64,000 nt of DNA, taken from the NCBI RefSeq assembly GCF_000276805.1, contig NZ_AKXQ01000004.1, forward strand, positions 1 through 64,000, read 5' to 3'. Both the position numbers and the translations under genes were made by a program. A model generated the notes under the pieces. That model was not told the DNA's origin and made no database searches. It worked only from the letters and a program-made list of their open reading frames with translations. Position 1 is the stretch's first letter; every line of letters begins with the position of its first letter. Source of the stretch: Moritella dasanensis ArB 0140. Lineage in GTDB: Bacteria; Pseudomonadota; Gammaproteobacteria; Enterobacterales; Moritellaceae. Shown here piece after piece: positions 51,446-61,062 of this stretch.

Positions 51446-52291
51446 ATGTCTTACATTGAACCAAAAGAATTTGTGACCAAGATGGTCGATGCCGGTGAAC
51501 AGAAAATATTTATGTCCACCCAAGATACATTAGTTCGATCTTTTATGGCTGGCGCTATTTTAGCCTTAGCCGCTTTTTTTGCGATTACCGTGATTGTTAA
51601 AACGGGACAACCGTTACTCGGAGCCGTTTTATTCCCAGTCGGTTTTATTATGCTGTATTTAATGAAATTTGATCTGTTAACAGGGGTGTTCACACTTGTC
51701 CCTTTGGCTGTCATCGATAAACGACCTGGTTGTACTATCGATCAGCTTTTACGTAACTGGGGACTGGTATTTTTAGGTAACCTAGGTGGTGCGTTAACCG
51801 TGGCTTTTTTTGCTTCGTTTATTTTAACTTATGGCTACAATACCGACGGCGGGTCGTTGGCCGCGAAAGTGAGTAGTATTGGTGAAGCGCGTACATTGGG
51901 TTATCAGGAGTTCGGCACGGCGGGTTGGTTTACTATTTTTATTCGCGGCATGTTGTGTAACTGGATGGTGTCGATGGGCGTTGTCGGTGCGATGATTTCA
52001 ACCTCTGCAACCGGTAAAATGTTGGCGATGTGGATGCCTATCATGTTGTTCTTCTATATGGGGTTTGAGCACTCGATTGTAAATATGTTTTTATTCCCAT
52101 TCTCGATGATTATGGGCGGTGAATTCACGTTAATGGATTACCTTATTTGGAATGAACTCCCAACTGTATTGGGTAACTTAGCGGGTGGTTTATTATTAGT
52201 TGGTTTACCGCTGTATATCACCCATGTTAAAACCTCTGCGCAACGTAAGTCACCAGTATTGCCGACTAACAATATGAATGCGTTGAAATAA
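51446..52291 (+). CDS. Formate/nitrite transporter family channel
   Basis: A 281-residue inner-membrane channel of the FNT family (FocA/NirC) with six membrane segments. Evidence: the N-terminal SYIEPKEFVTKMVDAGEQK, FGLL-type pore stretches MKFDLLTGVFTLVPLA and GNLGGALTVAF, the IFIRGMLCNWMVSMGV segment (FNT signature LCNW) and FFYMGFEHSIVNMFLFP, with the central pore histidine in FEHSIVNM. I choose ATG 51446, spaced 8 nt after CAGGGAG; earlier in-frame starts exist at 51404 and 51440. Substrate is probably nitrite or formate. A PP2C/kinase gene follows 23 bp downstream, so the two form an operon. Confidence 0.92.
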   Translation: MSYIEPKEFVTKMVDAGEQKIFMSTQDTLVRSFMAGAILALAAFFAITVIVKTGQPLLGAVLFPVGFIMLYLMKFDLLTGVFTLVPLAVIDKRPGCTIDQLLRNWGLVFLGNLGGALTVAFFASFILTYGYNTDGGSLAAKVSSIGEARTLGYQEFGTAGWFTIFIRGMLCNWMVSMGVVGAMISTSATGKMLAMWMPIMLFFYMGFEHSIVNMFLFPFSMIMGGEFTLMDYLIWNELPTVLGNLAGGLLLVGLPLYITHVKTSAQRKSPVLPTNNMNALK

Positions 52292-52314
52292 GATGATTAA
52301 TCCCGGAAGCTCTG

Positions 52315-54105
52315 ATGCGAGGTGTTAATGTGCAAAAATCATTAACGCTGAGCATTGGCCAAGCTACCCATGCCGGCATAAAACCGCGTAATCAAGATTG
52401 TGTTGGGGTATTTGTTCCTCCTGCATCAGTGTTAAGTACGAAGGGGGCTGTGGTAGCCATTGCGGATGGGATAAGTTCGAGTGAGGTCAGTCAGATAGCC
52501 AGTAACACGGCTGTCACTGGCTTTATCGCTGATTACTATTGTACGAGTGATGCGTGGTCGGTTAAAACAGCTGCGTTGAAAGTATTAAAAGCAACGAATT
52601 ATTGGCTTTATGCTCAGGGTCAAGACAGTCCGAATCGGCATAATTTAGATAAAGGTTATGTTTGTACCTTCAGTGCGGCGGTATTTAAATCCCATATAGC
52701 GCATCTATTTCATTGCGGTGATTCACGTATATTTAGACTTGTAGGTGAAACTTTAGAGCAACTAACTCAAGATCACCGGCGCAGTGTCGATGACAACAAT
52801 AGCTATTTAACCCATGCTTTGGGTATCCATCAATCATTAGATATCGATTATCAGACTTTGCCACTAAGCAGAGGTGATATATTTGTGTTTACCACCGATG
52901 GTGTACATGAATTTTTGACCAATAAAACGATTGCGCTGTTTATTAACAAATCGATAAAGCAATCGATAAACCAATCAATAGCATCATCCATACTATCTGC
53001 TGAACAACATACCGACACTTTATTTGATGATATCGCGAATGACTTAGTGGCAATGGCACTTGCGGCGGGGAGTGATGATAACGTATCAATTCAGATTGTA
53101 CGTGTTAATAGTTTACCCGAAACTGGCTATGCTGAGATCCAAGCGCAAGCCATGTTACTGCCGCTGCCTCCGGTATTACAGCCTAAGCAAGTGTTTGATG
53201 GGTTTGAAATAGTACGTGATATTTATATCAGTAGCCGCAGTCATGTGTTTTTGGCCAAACAGCTCGCGACCCAACAGTTAGTGGTTTTAAAAACACCGTC
53301 AGTAGAGCTCCGTAATGATGCTAATTATCGAGAAAGCTTATTGATGGAAGATTGGATTGCGAATCGGATTAATAATGTACACGTGTTAAAGGCGATCAAA
53401 CCCATACAAGCGCGAAATTACCTGTATACCGTTACTGAATATATTGAGGGTAAGCACTTAGCACAGTGGTTTAATGATAACCCCAAGCCCGATTTGGACG
53501 TGGTTCGTGACATTGTTAAGCAGATAGCCAAAGGGTTACAGGCTTTGCATCGCCAAGAGATGGTGCATCAAGATATCCGTCCTAATAACATCATGATTGA
53601 TATTGCAGGTACGGTGAAAATTATTGATTTTGGCGCTATCCGAGTCGCGGGTATTGCCGAAACTGGCAATGATACCGTCGATATCTTGGGGACCGCGCAA
53701 TATACCGCTCCAGAGTATTTTGTTGGTGAACAAGGCAATAATAGAGCCGATATTTTCTCATTAGCGGTCATTACTTATCAATTGCTAACGGGGCGACTAC
53801 CTTATGGTAACGAAGTCGCTAAGTCACACAGCCGAAAAGCTCAGCAACGACTGCGCTACATATCGGCATGTCATCATGATAATAATGTCCCACATTGGGT
53901 CGATTTTGCGTTAAATAAAGCCTTAGCGGTTGAGCCTAATAAGCGTTATGCCGAAGTCGGTGAGTTTATTCATGATCTCTACCATCCTAATCCCGAAGCT
54001 TTATTGTGTCACAAACTGCCAATGATAGAGCGTGACCCTCTCGTCTTTTGGCAAGGTTTTTGTCTATTACTTACTGTACTACTGGTCTTTGCTGTACTTA
54101 ATTAA
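52315..54105 (+). CDS. Fusion of PP2C protein phosphatase and Ser/Thr protein kinase with C-terminal membrane anchor
   Basis: A 596-residue protein. The N-terminal half is a PP2C phosphatase: HAGIKPRNQDCVGVF, AIADGISSSE, FHCGDSRIFRL, FTTDGVHEFL and AAGSDDNVSIQ contain the metal-binding aspartates. The C-terminal half is a Hanks-type kinase: VVLKTPSV with the lysine, catalytic loop HQDIRPNNIMI (HQD in place of HRD, with D and N kept), KIIDFGAIR and GTAQYTAPEYF. A final hydrophobic stretch (FWQGFCLLLTVLLVFAVLN) anchors it in the membrane. ATG 52315 is chosen; GTG 52330 behind GAGG is an alternative. It is cotranscribed with the formate/nitrite channel; related pairs lie in nitrate assimilation operons (from memory). 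Confidence 0.92.
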   Translation: MRGVNVQKSLTLSIGQATHAGIKPRNQDCVGVFVPPASVLSTKGAVVAIADGISSSEVSQIASNTAVTGFIADYYCTSDAWSVKTAALKVLKATNYWLYAQGQDSPNRHNLDKGYVCTFSAAVFKSHIAHLFHCGDSRIFRLVGETLEQLTQDHRRSVDDNNSYLTHALGIHQSLDIDYQTLPLSRGDIFVFTTDGVHEFLTNKTIALFINKSIKQSINQSIASSILSAEQHTDTLFDDIANDLVAMALAAGSDDNVSIQIVRVNSLPETGYAEIQAQAMLLPLPPVLQPKQVFDGFEIVRDIYISSRSHVFLAKQLATQQLVVLKTPSVELRNDANYRESLLMEDWIANRINNVHVLKAIKPIQARNYLYTVTEYIEGKHLAQWFNDNPKPDLDVVRDIVKQIAKGLQALHRQEMVHQDIRPNNIMIDIAGTVKIIDFGAIRVAGIAETGNDTVDILGTAQYTAPEYFVGEQGNNRADIFSLAVITYQLLTGRLPYGNEVAKSHSRKAQQRLRYISACHHDNNVPHWVDFALNKALAVEPNKRYAEVGEFIHDLYHPNPEALLCHKLPMIERDPLVFWQGFCLLLTVLLVFAVLN

Positions 54106-54203
54106 ATTAAAGCGGATGTCCTCAGAACATTTACCAGATAACGTATGATTGTTAAGATATTATTCATTAGATAATTAGAAACTTAAGATTTAAAGGAAAG
54201 CCA

Positions 54204-54797
54204 GTGGACATCGCACTTTTTGATTTTGACGGTACGATCACCCATGAAGATGCGTTTACCAAATTCATCTTTTACGCTACCCCCAAGCATCGCTTAATTG
54301 CAGGCATGGTACTGCTATCCCCAGTTATCTTATTACACAAGTTAGGCGTATTTCCGGCTGCTAGAGTTCGGCCTCTTTTAGCGAAATTTGCATTTTGGCA
54401 TCGCAGTGAACAGCAGGTGCTTGAGCTGGGATCACAGTTTGCAACGGATTATTTACCTTCTGTATTAAGACCAAAGGCAATGGAGCAGATTAACTGGCAT
54501 AAAAGCCGCGGAGATAAAATAGTTGTCGTCTCAGCGTCATTAAATGCCTATCTCTACTTCTGGTGCAAAGCACATAATTTAGAACTGATATGCAGTGAAT
54601 TGGAATCAAACGATTCAGTGCTGACTGGTCATTATATCCAAGGTGATTGTGGCGGTGAAAACAAAGTAGTCTTCATACATCGTCGTATTGATCTTACTGA
54701 ATTTGACGTTGTGTTTGCATATGGTGATACCGAAGAGGATTTACCTATGTTGGCATTAGCGCAAACCAAGTATTATCAGTGGCGTGAAATGGCTTAA
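54204..54797 (+). CDS. HAD-IB family phosphatase
   Basis: A 197-residue HAD hydrolase. Motif I is FDFDGTITHEDAF (nucleophile D8, D10), motif II a serine in VVVSASLNAYLYF, motif III lysine in GENKVVF, and motif IV GDTEEDLPML. The cap region resembles subfamily IB members such as SerB-like and phosphatidylglycerophosphatase-type enzymes. The start is GTG 54204, with AAAGGAAAG 8 nt upstream. The intact copy contrasts with the collapsed paralogue at 41842, which keeps only the first 12 and last 20 residues. Substrate unknown. Confidence 0.9.
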   Translation: MDIALFDFDGTITHEDAFTKFIFYATPKHRLIAGMVLLSPVILLHKLGVFPAARVRPLLAKFAFWHRSEQQVLELGSQFATDYLPSVLRPKAMEQINWHKSRGDKIVVVSASLNAYLYFWCKAHNLELICSELESNDSVLTGHYIQGDCGGENKVVFIHRRIDLTEFDVVFAYGDTEEDLPMLALAQTKYYQWREMA

Positions 54798-54974
54798 AGT
54801 AAGCGGGGTAGAGAGTCATGAATGTAGCTTCTTTGGCGCGTATTAAATTAAAAATTTATGCTTAGTGCCGATTTGAACGAATAGGGTAAATATTCACCAC
54901 TCCTCGCCTTTTTTATTTTTTTGCCTTACACTTATTTTAAATTTATATCACCTCGTAAAATAAAGGAAAAAAAC

Positions 54975-55253
54975 ATGGCTCAAGCAACAGCACGACACAT
55001 TTTAGTAGACGACGAAGCAAAATGTAATGAACTAAAAGCGCAAATTGAAGCGGGTACTGATTTTGCTGAAGTTGCAAAGCAACATTCAAATTGCCCATCA
55101 GGCGCTAAAGGCGGTGATTTAGGTAAATTTGGTCCAGGTATGATGGTTCCAGAATTCGATAAAGTTGTATTTTCAGCACCGGTAAATACAGTTCAAGGCC
55201 CAGTGAAAACACAGTTTGGTTATCACTTATTAGAAGTGACTAGCCGTAGCTAA
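54975..55253 (+). CDS. ppiC: Parvulin-type peptidyl-prolyl isomerase PpiC
   Basis: A 92-residue single-domain rotamase equivalent to E. coli PpiC (93 residues). It reads MAQATARHILVDDEAKCNELKAQI, then FAEVAKQHSNCPSGAKGGDLGKFGPGMMVPEFDKVVF, and ends VKTQFGYHLLEV, all standard parvulin motifs. The histidine pair (H8 and the one in YHLLEV) is present. It has no signal peptide, so it acts in the cytoplasm. The ATG at 54975 follows AAAGGA; an upstream frame from 54921 adds residues not found in PpiC. Confidence 0.93.
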   Translation: MAQATARHILVDDEAKCNELKAQIEAGTDFAEVAKQHSNCPSGAKGGDLGKFGPGMMVPEFDKVVFSAPVNTVQGPVKTQFGYHLLEVTSRS

Positions 55254-55662
55254 TCACTATTCTATGTTTCTCGCATCCTCTGTGGTGCGAGAGATTACCC
55301 CTTCTGAATTCAGTTTCAATGTCAGATAATGTCTAATCCAACAATCCACGATTCAAATATGCCGAAATAACAGCTAATGTAACCCAAAAACTAAATCTCA
55401 TAAAAAATAATATACATGCACTATATAAAATAATTTATAAATCAATGTGATTTTTGTTGACTCGAAATCAAATCGGGATTAAATTCCGCTCGATGTTTTC
55501 ACGACCCTGTCCCAAGCAGTGTAAACAAGCGCTAGTAACCTCCTACCCAGCTAGTGTTTTGCGCATGTAAAGCAGCATTAAACTCAGATAAAAACACCTG
55601 TTCCATTTGAGTCTTTTAATTTACTTAGCCATTTTGGCTCTATTTTAGAAGGATCTTAAAGC
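55254..55662. other. 409-bp intergenic region with a weak hairpin
   Basis: After ppiC there is a 7-bp stem (TCTCGCA at 55269-55275 with TGCGAGA at 55286-55292) without a T-run, probably a weak terminator. The remainder is AT-rich and should hold the promoter of the antiporter gene. No gene is supported. Confidence 0.5.
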
Positions 55663-57045
55663 ATGTCAGAAGCGACAGCCTTAAGTCTTATTCCACCTGT
55701 GGTGGTTTTGGTGTTAGCCGTTGTATTACGACGTCCTATCCTTTCGTTGGTTATTGGTTCATTTGTCGGACTCATGTTAATTGAGTCTGCTAGTGCGTTG
55801 ACCAGTTTTTCTGCAATATCTCTCTCTGTGATGACAGATGAGACTATCGGTTGGCTTATTTTAGTCTGCGGTGGTTTTGGTGCCTTAATTGCATTACTCG
55901 TTAAAACGGGTGGCTCGATGGCATTTGGCCGCTATGCGATGAGATTTGCCAAAGGGCCTAAATCGTCCTTGTTAATGACATTTTTATTAGGCGTCGCTAT
56001 TTTTATCGACGACTATTTAAACGCATTAACGGTTGGCTCGACGATGAAGCGCGTGACAGATAAGTTTAAAGTGTCTCGCGAAATGCTGGCTTATGTTGTT
56101 GATTCGACTGCCGCACCGATTTGTGTGTTAGTCCCCTTATCGACATGGGCGGTATTTTTTGGCGGCTTACTTGTCGACAATGGTATTGCTGCTGAAGGGC
56201 AGGGCATCGCGGTTTATATGGAAGCCATTCCTTATATGTTATACGCGTGGCTGTCGGTGATCATGGTGGTATTAGTGATTGTTGGTATTGTGCCTACATT
56301 TGGTCCGATGAAGAAAGCACAGTTAGCCGCGGCGCAAGGTGTACCGGCTTTGGTCCAAGTTAATTTAGGCGAGATCCAAACCTCGGATGAATACGCGCTT
56401 AAAGCCATTGAAGATGAATTTAGGCATGCTGACGACACGGGTAAGTTACATAACTTTGTTGTGCCTATTCTATTGTTAGTTGGCTTTACTGTGTATTTTG
56501 ACATTGATGTTTTAATGGGGTTGTTAGCGACATTAGCTATTACATTGCCGTTTTATGCAGTGCAAAAAATAATGCCATTGGCTGAAATGATGGAGCAAAT
56601 GATTGATGGTTTTAAATCCATGCTACCGGCGATTTGCACCGTTATAGCTGCTTTTATTTTTAAAGATGTGAGCGACCAATTACTGTTGTCACAATATGTC
56701 ATTGAGCATTTGACGCCATTTATGACACCGAAATTATTACCAGCAGTGGTGTTTTTATCTATGTCTATATTAGCGTTTGTTACTGGATCTAGCTGGGGTA
56801 TTTTTGCCGTCTCTATTCCAATTGTAATGCCGTTAGCGCAATCGCTGAATGCGGATATTCCGTTAGTGATTGGTGCGTTATTATCGGCATCATCATTTGG
56901 TAGTCAGGCTTGTTTTTACTCTGACTCGACGGTATTAGCTGCACAAGGTTCTGATTGTAATTTGATGAGCCACGCTATAACACAATTACCTTATACATTG
57001 ATTGCTGCAGCGGTTACGTTTTTCGGATTTATATGGCTTGCTTAG
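55663..57045 (+). CDS. Na+/H+ antiporter NhaC family protein
   Basis: A 460-residue inner-membrane protein with about eleven membrane segments. Patterns of the NhaC/ArsB-like superfamily are present: VKTGGSMAFGRYAMRFAKGPKSS, the conserved IFIDDYLNALTVGSTMKRVTDKFKVSREMLAYVVDSTAAPICVLVPLSTWAVFFGGLL block, and TGSSWGIFAVSIPIVMPLA near the end, followed by SFGSQACFYSDSTVLAAQG. These are the motifs of malate/lactate or Na+/H+ antiporters of the NhaC family. The ion specificity cannot be fixed from sequence, but a sodium-dependent role is natural in a marine bacterium. AGAAGGATCTTAAAGC precedes the ATG. Confidence 0.88.
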   Translation: MSEATALSLIPPVVVLVLAVVLRRPILSLVIGSFVGLMLIESASALTSFSAISLSVMTDETIGWLILVCGGFGALIALLVKTGGSMAFGRYAMRFAKGPKSSLLMTFLLGVAIFIDDYLNALTVGSTMKRVTDKFKVSREMLAYVVDSTAAPICVLVPLSTWAVFFGGLLVDNGIAAEGQGIAVYMEAIPYMLYAWLSVIMVVLVIVGIVPTFGPMKKAQLAAAQGVPALVQVNLGEIQTSDEYALKAIEDEFRHADDTGKLHNFVVPILLLVGFTVYFDIDVLMGLLATLAITLPFYAVQKIMPLAEMMEQMIDGFKSMLPAICTVIAAFIFKDVSDQLLLSQYVIEHLTPFMTPKLLPAVVFLSMSILAFVTGSSWGIFAVSIPIVMPLAQSLNADIPLVIGALLSASSFGSQACFYSDSTVLAAQGSDCNLMSHAITQLPYTLIAAAVTFFGFIWLA

Positions 57046-57082
57046 TCGTCAATCGTAGATTCGTTATCTGATATCCCCAATT

Positions 57083-57114
57083 AAAGGTGTCGTATGTACT
57101 AATACGGCACCTTT
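57083..57114 (+). terminator. Terminator-like hairpin after the antiporter gene
   Basis: AAAGGTG-T-CGTAT (57083-57095) pairs with ATACG-G-CACCTTT (57102-57114), with a G-T wobble in the middle. The T-run after it is only three residues followed by GTTAG, so termination is probably partial. Confidence 0.55.
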
Positions 57115-57262
57115 GTTAGATAATTAACATTCGTTATCCGCAACGATTTAAAATATAGCTCTTAGTGTCAAATATTAGTTTATTGCAGTGGTTTATTGTT
57201 ATCACTTAGATTTCACCCCCTTTATTTAATATCTTTAATTTACAATTATTGAGCGTTTAGTT

Positions 57263-60172
57263 ATGAAAAAATCACTCTCTTTTAGAGCGTTTATCACTAC
57301 AGTGTGTGTCGCTATCATCTTATTGCTGAGCATTGTGTTAATTCGAGTCAGTATTAATCATTCACGTGAAGTCACGACCAGTCTTTCTGAAGATATAGTA
57401 GCAAGTCACGCTGAAGCGCTCATTGGCCGGATTGGATTGCTGGGCACACCGCTAGCAACGCTACTCGATACCTTAGCGTTTACCGATTTTGTCCATTCAA
57501 AATTAGACGTAAAAGACCGTGTCTGGTTGGGGACGTTAGCTAAAATTTTGGCTAAAAATCCACATTTATCGACATTGTATTTTGGAGATGAAAACGGTAA
57601 TTCCTTTGTGGTTAGACCTATTTATGATGCGAGTGATCGTGGGCGGTTAAGTGCGCCTGAACATTCGCTGATCATGGTCGATTATAATCAATTCAATGGC
57701 GAGCAGACCCGTATTTTCTTTGATCGAAATATGTTAGTTATTACCGAGTTTCTTTATGATAATGACAACTATGATCCGCGTGTTAGGCCTTGGTTTATTG
57801 AAACCAAGCAAGGTGGCAATATTAATGTCACTGAACCGTACTATTTTTATTTCTTCCAACATTTTGGTATTACTTTTTCGCGTCGTTCCCTTGATGGTAA
57901 GAGTGTTATAGCTGCTGATTTCACGCTTGATTCGCTTAACGATGTCATGACTGAAATGGCCTATTCAGCAGACTCTAAAATATATTTGTTTACGGCGAAA
58001 GAAAGCTTATTAGCAAGCAATCAAATAATTAAATCGGACGACCCCACCAAAAAAGTAGCATTAAAGGATTTGGGGTTAAAAGCGTTTATTCCAAATTTAA
58101 GCCACGTGAGTCGAGCTGATGGTGAAAGCCGTCGTATTGACTGGCAAGGCCAAGAGTGGCAGCTAATTATTACCCCGATGGTGATGAGCGAATATGAAAT
58201 TCTGTACTTGGTTAATGTTGTCTCGTTAGAGTCGGTGTTGGCGGATTCCAATGATTTTTATAATGACTTACTGCTGATCTCTTTAGCCGTGGTGGTATTA
58301 TCGTTATTTATTGTGATTATTGCGACTCGCCATGTGGTTCGCCCGCTGACATTTTTAACTAAATCATTGAAAGATATTCAACGTTTTAGTTTTAAAAAGC
58401 GTCCATATAAAAGTTCTGGTATTACAGAAATAGATCAAATAAACGAAACCATGTTGATGATGGAAGAGGTACTCTTTAACTTTATCCAAAACCTAAAGCA
58501 GGTTGCGCGATCAACGGCGCCAGAAGAGATGTCATCATCTTTGGTATCGCAGGTTCAAGACATTTTAAAATCAGATGATTGTTCGTTATTTACTAACTCT
58601 CGTCAGTGTCGTTCTGAGTTTTCATTAGCGGCGAGTATTGGTCAGTATGGCGAGATGAATGTACAAGCGCTGTTTGATATCAACCCGACTGCTTTTGAGC
58701 AATCAGTATATGAATTAAGCCAAGGTGAGATGGCATTGTTGTCAACGCAACACCATTCTGGTTTTTTAATGCCGCTATTTAACCGGAATAAGCAAAATAC
58801 CGGCGCGCTCTTGATCTGTTTCAACCAGCGCATTGATGCTGATATTCGTGGACGACTCGCATTTGTGCAAGAATTCATCGGCTTTAACGAATTGGTATTA
58901 GAGCACTTGGAAACAGCAGAAGCACAAACGAATTTATTCCACGCCTTTGTAATGATGACGGCCAGTGCGGTTGACGTTAAGTCTGCTTATACCGGAGAAC
59001 ATTGTAAACGAGTGCCAGAGATCACGCAGATGTTGGCGGAGAAAGTGGTGGCGGATAAGGACGCATTTGCCCACTTTGAACTGGATAAAAAGCAATGGGA
59101 AGAGCTGTTACTGGCCGCTTGGTTACATGACTGCGGTAAAGTATCGACGCCTGATTTTATCATGGATAAATCGACGAAATTGGAAACTGTCTACGATCGT
59201 ATTCATGAAGTAAGAATGCGCTATGAAGTGCTGAAACGGGATGCCGAAATAGATTATTTAGAATCTGTACTTGAGGGTAATGATAAGCTAAAAGCGCAAG
59301 CACAATGCGAAAAACTAAAGTTAACCTTGGATAATGAGTTTGCTTTTGTCGCAGAGTGTAATCTTGGCAGTGAATTTATGGTTGATGATAAGATTGCACG
59401 TTTGGATAAACTCGCGCAACGTACTTGGTTACGTACCTTACCTGATGATATTGGTATTTCTCACCAAGAAAAAGTGAAAAAAATAGCACAAACATTACCG
59501 GCTGTTGAAACTGTTCTCACTAACAAAATTGAACATTTGTATGCTTGGGATGAGAAGAAGAAGTTACAAGTTAATGGCCTACGAGACTTTAAAATCAAGC
59601 AGCCAGAGTATCAATATAACCGTGGCGAGCTATACAATCTTGGTATTAAAGCGGGCACGTTAACAGCGGAAGATCGTTACAATATTAATGAGCATATAGT
59701 GCAAACTTATATGATGCTGGATCAACTGCCATACCCAGAGCATTTAAAGAATGTGCCGATTATTGCCGGTAGTCATCATGAACGTATTGACGGTAAAGGT
59801 TATCCATTGGAATTGGCTGGGGAAGAGATCCCATTGCAAGGTCGTATCATCGCGGTGGCTGATGTATTTGAGGCGTTAACCGCATCGGATCGCCCGTACA
59901 AAGAGGCGAAACCATTAAGTTTAGCGCTTAAAATCATGGCGAATATGGTCAAAGATAAACACTTGGATCTGGAATTATTTGACTTATTCCTAACTACTGG
60001 CGTATACAGTCAGTACGCAGCCGAATATTTAACATCGCAGCAGATTGATGTTGTTGATATTGATAGTATTCGAGGCATTTATATTCCGACAATCGATGAC
60101 GACTCATTGATCGCTAAGCAAAAGGTTACCACTTGTTCAACACCCATAAATTTACCCTCGCAGGCTGTTTAG
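57263..60172 (+). CDS. Double-Cache sensor HD-GYP phosphodiesterase
   Basis: A 969-residue membrane receptor and probable c-di-GMP phosphodiesterase. The order is: an N-terminal membrane helix (about residues 8-28), a large extracytoplasmic dCache domain (about 40-320, with [17 protein letters not shown]), a second membrane helix (about 335-355), a HAMP linker, a GAF-like region (about 430-560) and the HD-GYP domain. In the HD-GYP part the metal dyad is [13 protein letters not shown] (HD near residue 626), and [13 protein letters not shown] and [20 protein letters not shown] complete the GYP signature. A long insertion of about 200 residues separates the two halves. It is translated together with yddG, whose start overlaps the 3' end by 40 bp. 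Confidence 0.9.
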   Translation: MKKSLSFRAFITTVCVAIILLLSIVLIRVSINHSREVTTSLSEDIVASHAEALIGRIGLLGTPLATLLDTLAFTDFVHSKLDVKDRVWLGTLAKILAKNPHLSTLYFGDENGNSFVVRPIYDASDRGRLSAPEHSLIMVDYNQFNGEQTRIFFDRNMLVITEFLYDNDNYDPRVRPWFIETKQGGNINVTEPYYFYFFQHFGITFSRRSLDGKSVIAADFTLDSLNDVMTEMAYSADSKIYLFTAKESLLASNQIIKSDDPTKKVALKDLGLKAFIPNLSHVSRADGESRRIDWQGQEWQLIITPMVMSEYEILYLVNVVSLESVLADSNDFYNDLLLISLAVVVLSLFIVIIATRHVVRPLTFLTKSLKDIQRFSFKKRPYKSSGITEIDQINETMLMMEEVLFNFIQNLKQVARSTAPEEMSSSLVSQVQDILKSDDCSLFTNSRQCRSEFSLAASIGQYGEMNVQALFDINPTAFEQSVYELSQGEMALLSTQHHSGFLMPLFNRNKQNTGALLICFNQRIDADIRGRLAFVQEFIGFNELVLEHLETAEAQTNLFHAFVMMTASAVDVKSAYTGEHCKRVPEITQMLAEKVVADKDAFAHFELDKKQWEELLLAAWLHDCGKVSTPDFIMDKSTKLETVYDRIHEVRMRYEVLKRDAEIDYLESVLEGNDKLKAQAQCEKLKLTLDNEFAFVAECNLGSEFMVDDKIARLDKLAQRTWLRTLPDDIGISHQEKVKKIAQTLPAVETVLTNKIEHLYAWDEKKKLQVNGLRDFKIKQPEYQYNRGELYNLGIKAGTLTAEDRYNINEHIVQTYMMLDQLPYPEHLKNVPIIAGSHHERIDGKGYPLELAGEEIPLQGRIIAVADVFEALTASDRPYKEAKPLSLALKIMANMVKDKHLDLELFDLFLTTGVYSQYAAEYLTSQQIDVVDIDSIRGIYIPTIDDDSLIAKQKVTTCSTPINLPSQAV

Positions 60173-61020
60173 CTATTTTATTATGGAGCACTATTGTAGG
60201 GCTTATTCGTAATGTTGCCGAGCAATTAGGCCCTATTGGTGGCGCAGCCATGATCTATACCGTCAGCTCGGTATTCTTATGGATATTTTTAGGCGCACCT
60301 AAACTGAAACTTTTCCCGCCTCGTTATCTGTTCATTGGTGGTGGCTTGTTTGTGAGTTATGAAATTTGCTTGTCTTTAGCGCTGGGAATGGCGAACGATC
60401 GCACCCAAGCGGTAGAGATGGGAGTGATTAACTATCTATGGCCTTCGTTAACAGTGTTAATGGCGGTGTTTATGAGTCACAAACCCGTTAATAAACTCTT
60501 ATATCCAGCTATCGCGTTGTCGTTCTTTGGCGTTGCTTGGACGGTTGGCGGTGATGAAGGTATTTCGATTAGTCAACTTAGTAGTAATATAGCCACTAAT
60601 CCGGCGAGCTATTCGATGGCCTTTTTTGGTGCCTTTATTTGGGCATTTTATTGTAATATCACCAAGAAACTCGCTAACGGCATGAATGGTATTACTTGGT
60701 TCTTTATCGGAACTGCTATTGCATTATGGATTAAATATTTAATCAGTAATGAACCAGCGATGGTATTTACCACCGACGCGACGTTTGATTTGTTACTTGC
60801 GGGAATTGTCATGGGCAGTGGTTATGCACTGTGGAATATTGGTATTCTCGGTGGCAACATGGTGTTTTTAGCGACGTTATCGTATTTCACACCTATTCTA
60901 TCGACATTTTTTTCAGCAATGATACTCGATATTGAACTGACGACTAAATTCTGGCAAGGCGTAGTGATGGTGACCGTCGCGTCATTAATATGCTGGTGGT
61001 TGACGCGTGAAAAGTCTTAG
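60133..61020 (+). CDS. yddG: Aromatic amino acid exporter YddG (DMT superfamily)
   Basis: A 295-residue inner-membrane protein with ten membrane segments, closely following E. coli YddG (293 residues): [57 protein letters not shown], and AFIGAFIWA-type helix [27 protein letters not shown]. YddG exports phenylalanine, tyrosine, tryptophan and some analogues. It begins with TTG at 60133, with AAAGG 8 nt upstream; the next in-frame Met is far inside. The start lies 40 bp inside the HD-GYP gene, so expression of exporter and sensor is linked. A perfect hairpin follows the stop. Confidence 0.92.
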   Translation: MFNTHKFTLAGCLAILLWSTIVGLIRNVAEQLGPIGGAAMIYTVSSVFLWIFLGAPKLKLFPPRYLFIGGGLFVSYEICLSLALGMANDRTQAVEMGVINYLWPSLTVLMAVFMSHKPVNKLLYPAIALSFFGVAWTVGGDEGISISQLSSNIATNPASYSMAFFGAFIWAFYCNITKKLANGMNGITWFFIGTAIALWIKYLISNEPAMVFTTDATFDLLLAGIVMGSGYALWNIGILGGNMVFLATLSYFTPILSTFFSAMILDIELTTKFWQGVVMVTVASLICWWLTREKS

Positions 61021-61030
61021 TCAGATGTTT

Positions 61031-61057
61031 GAATCACCTTGTCATACAAGGTGATTC
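61031..61057. terminator. Perfect hairpin between convergent yddG and GGDEF genes
   Basis: GAATCACCTTG (61031-61041) and its complement (61047-61057) form an 11-bp stem with loop TCATA. Neither strand has a T-run after it. It probably ends transcripts from both sides or blocks read-through. Confidence 0.6.
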
Positions 61058-61062
61058 CGCTA

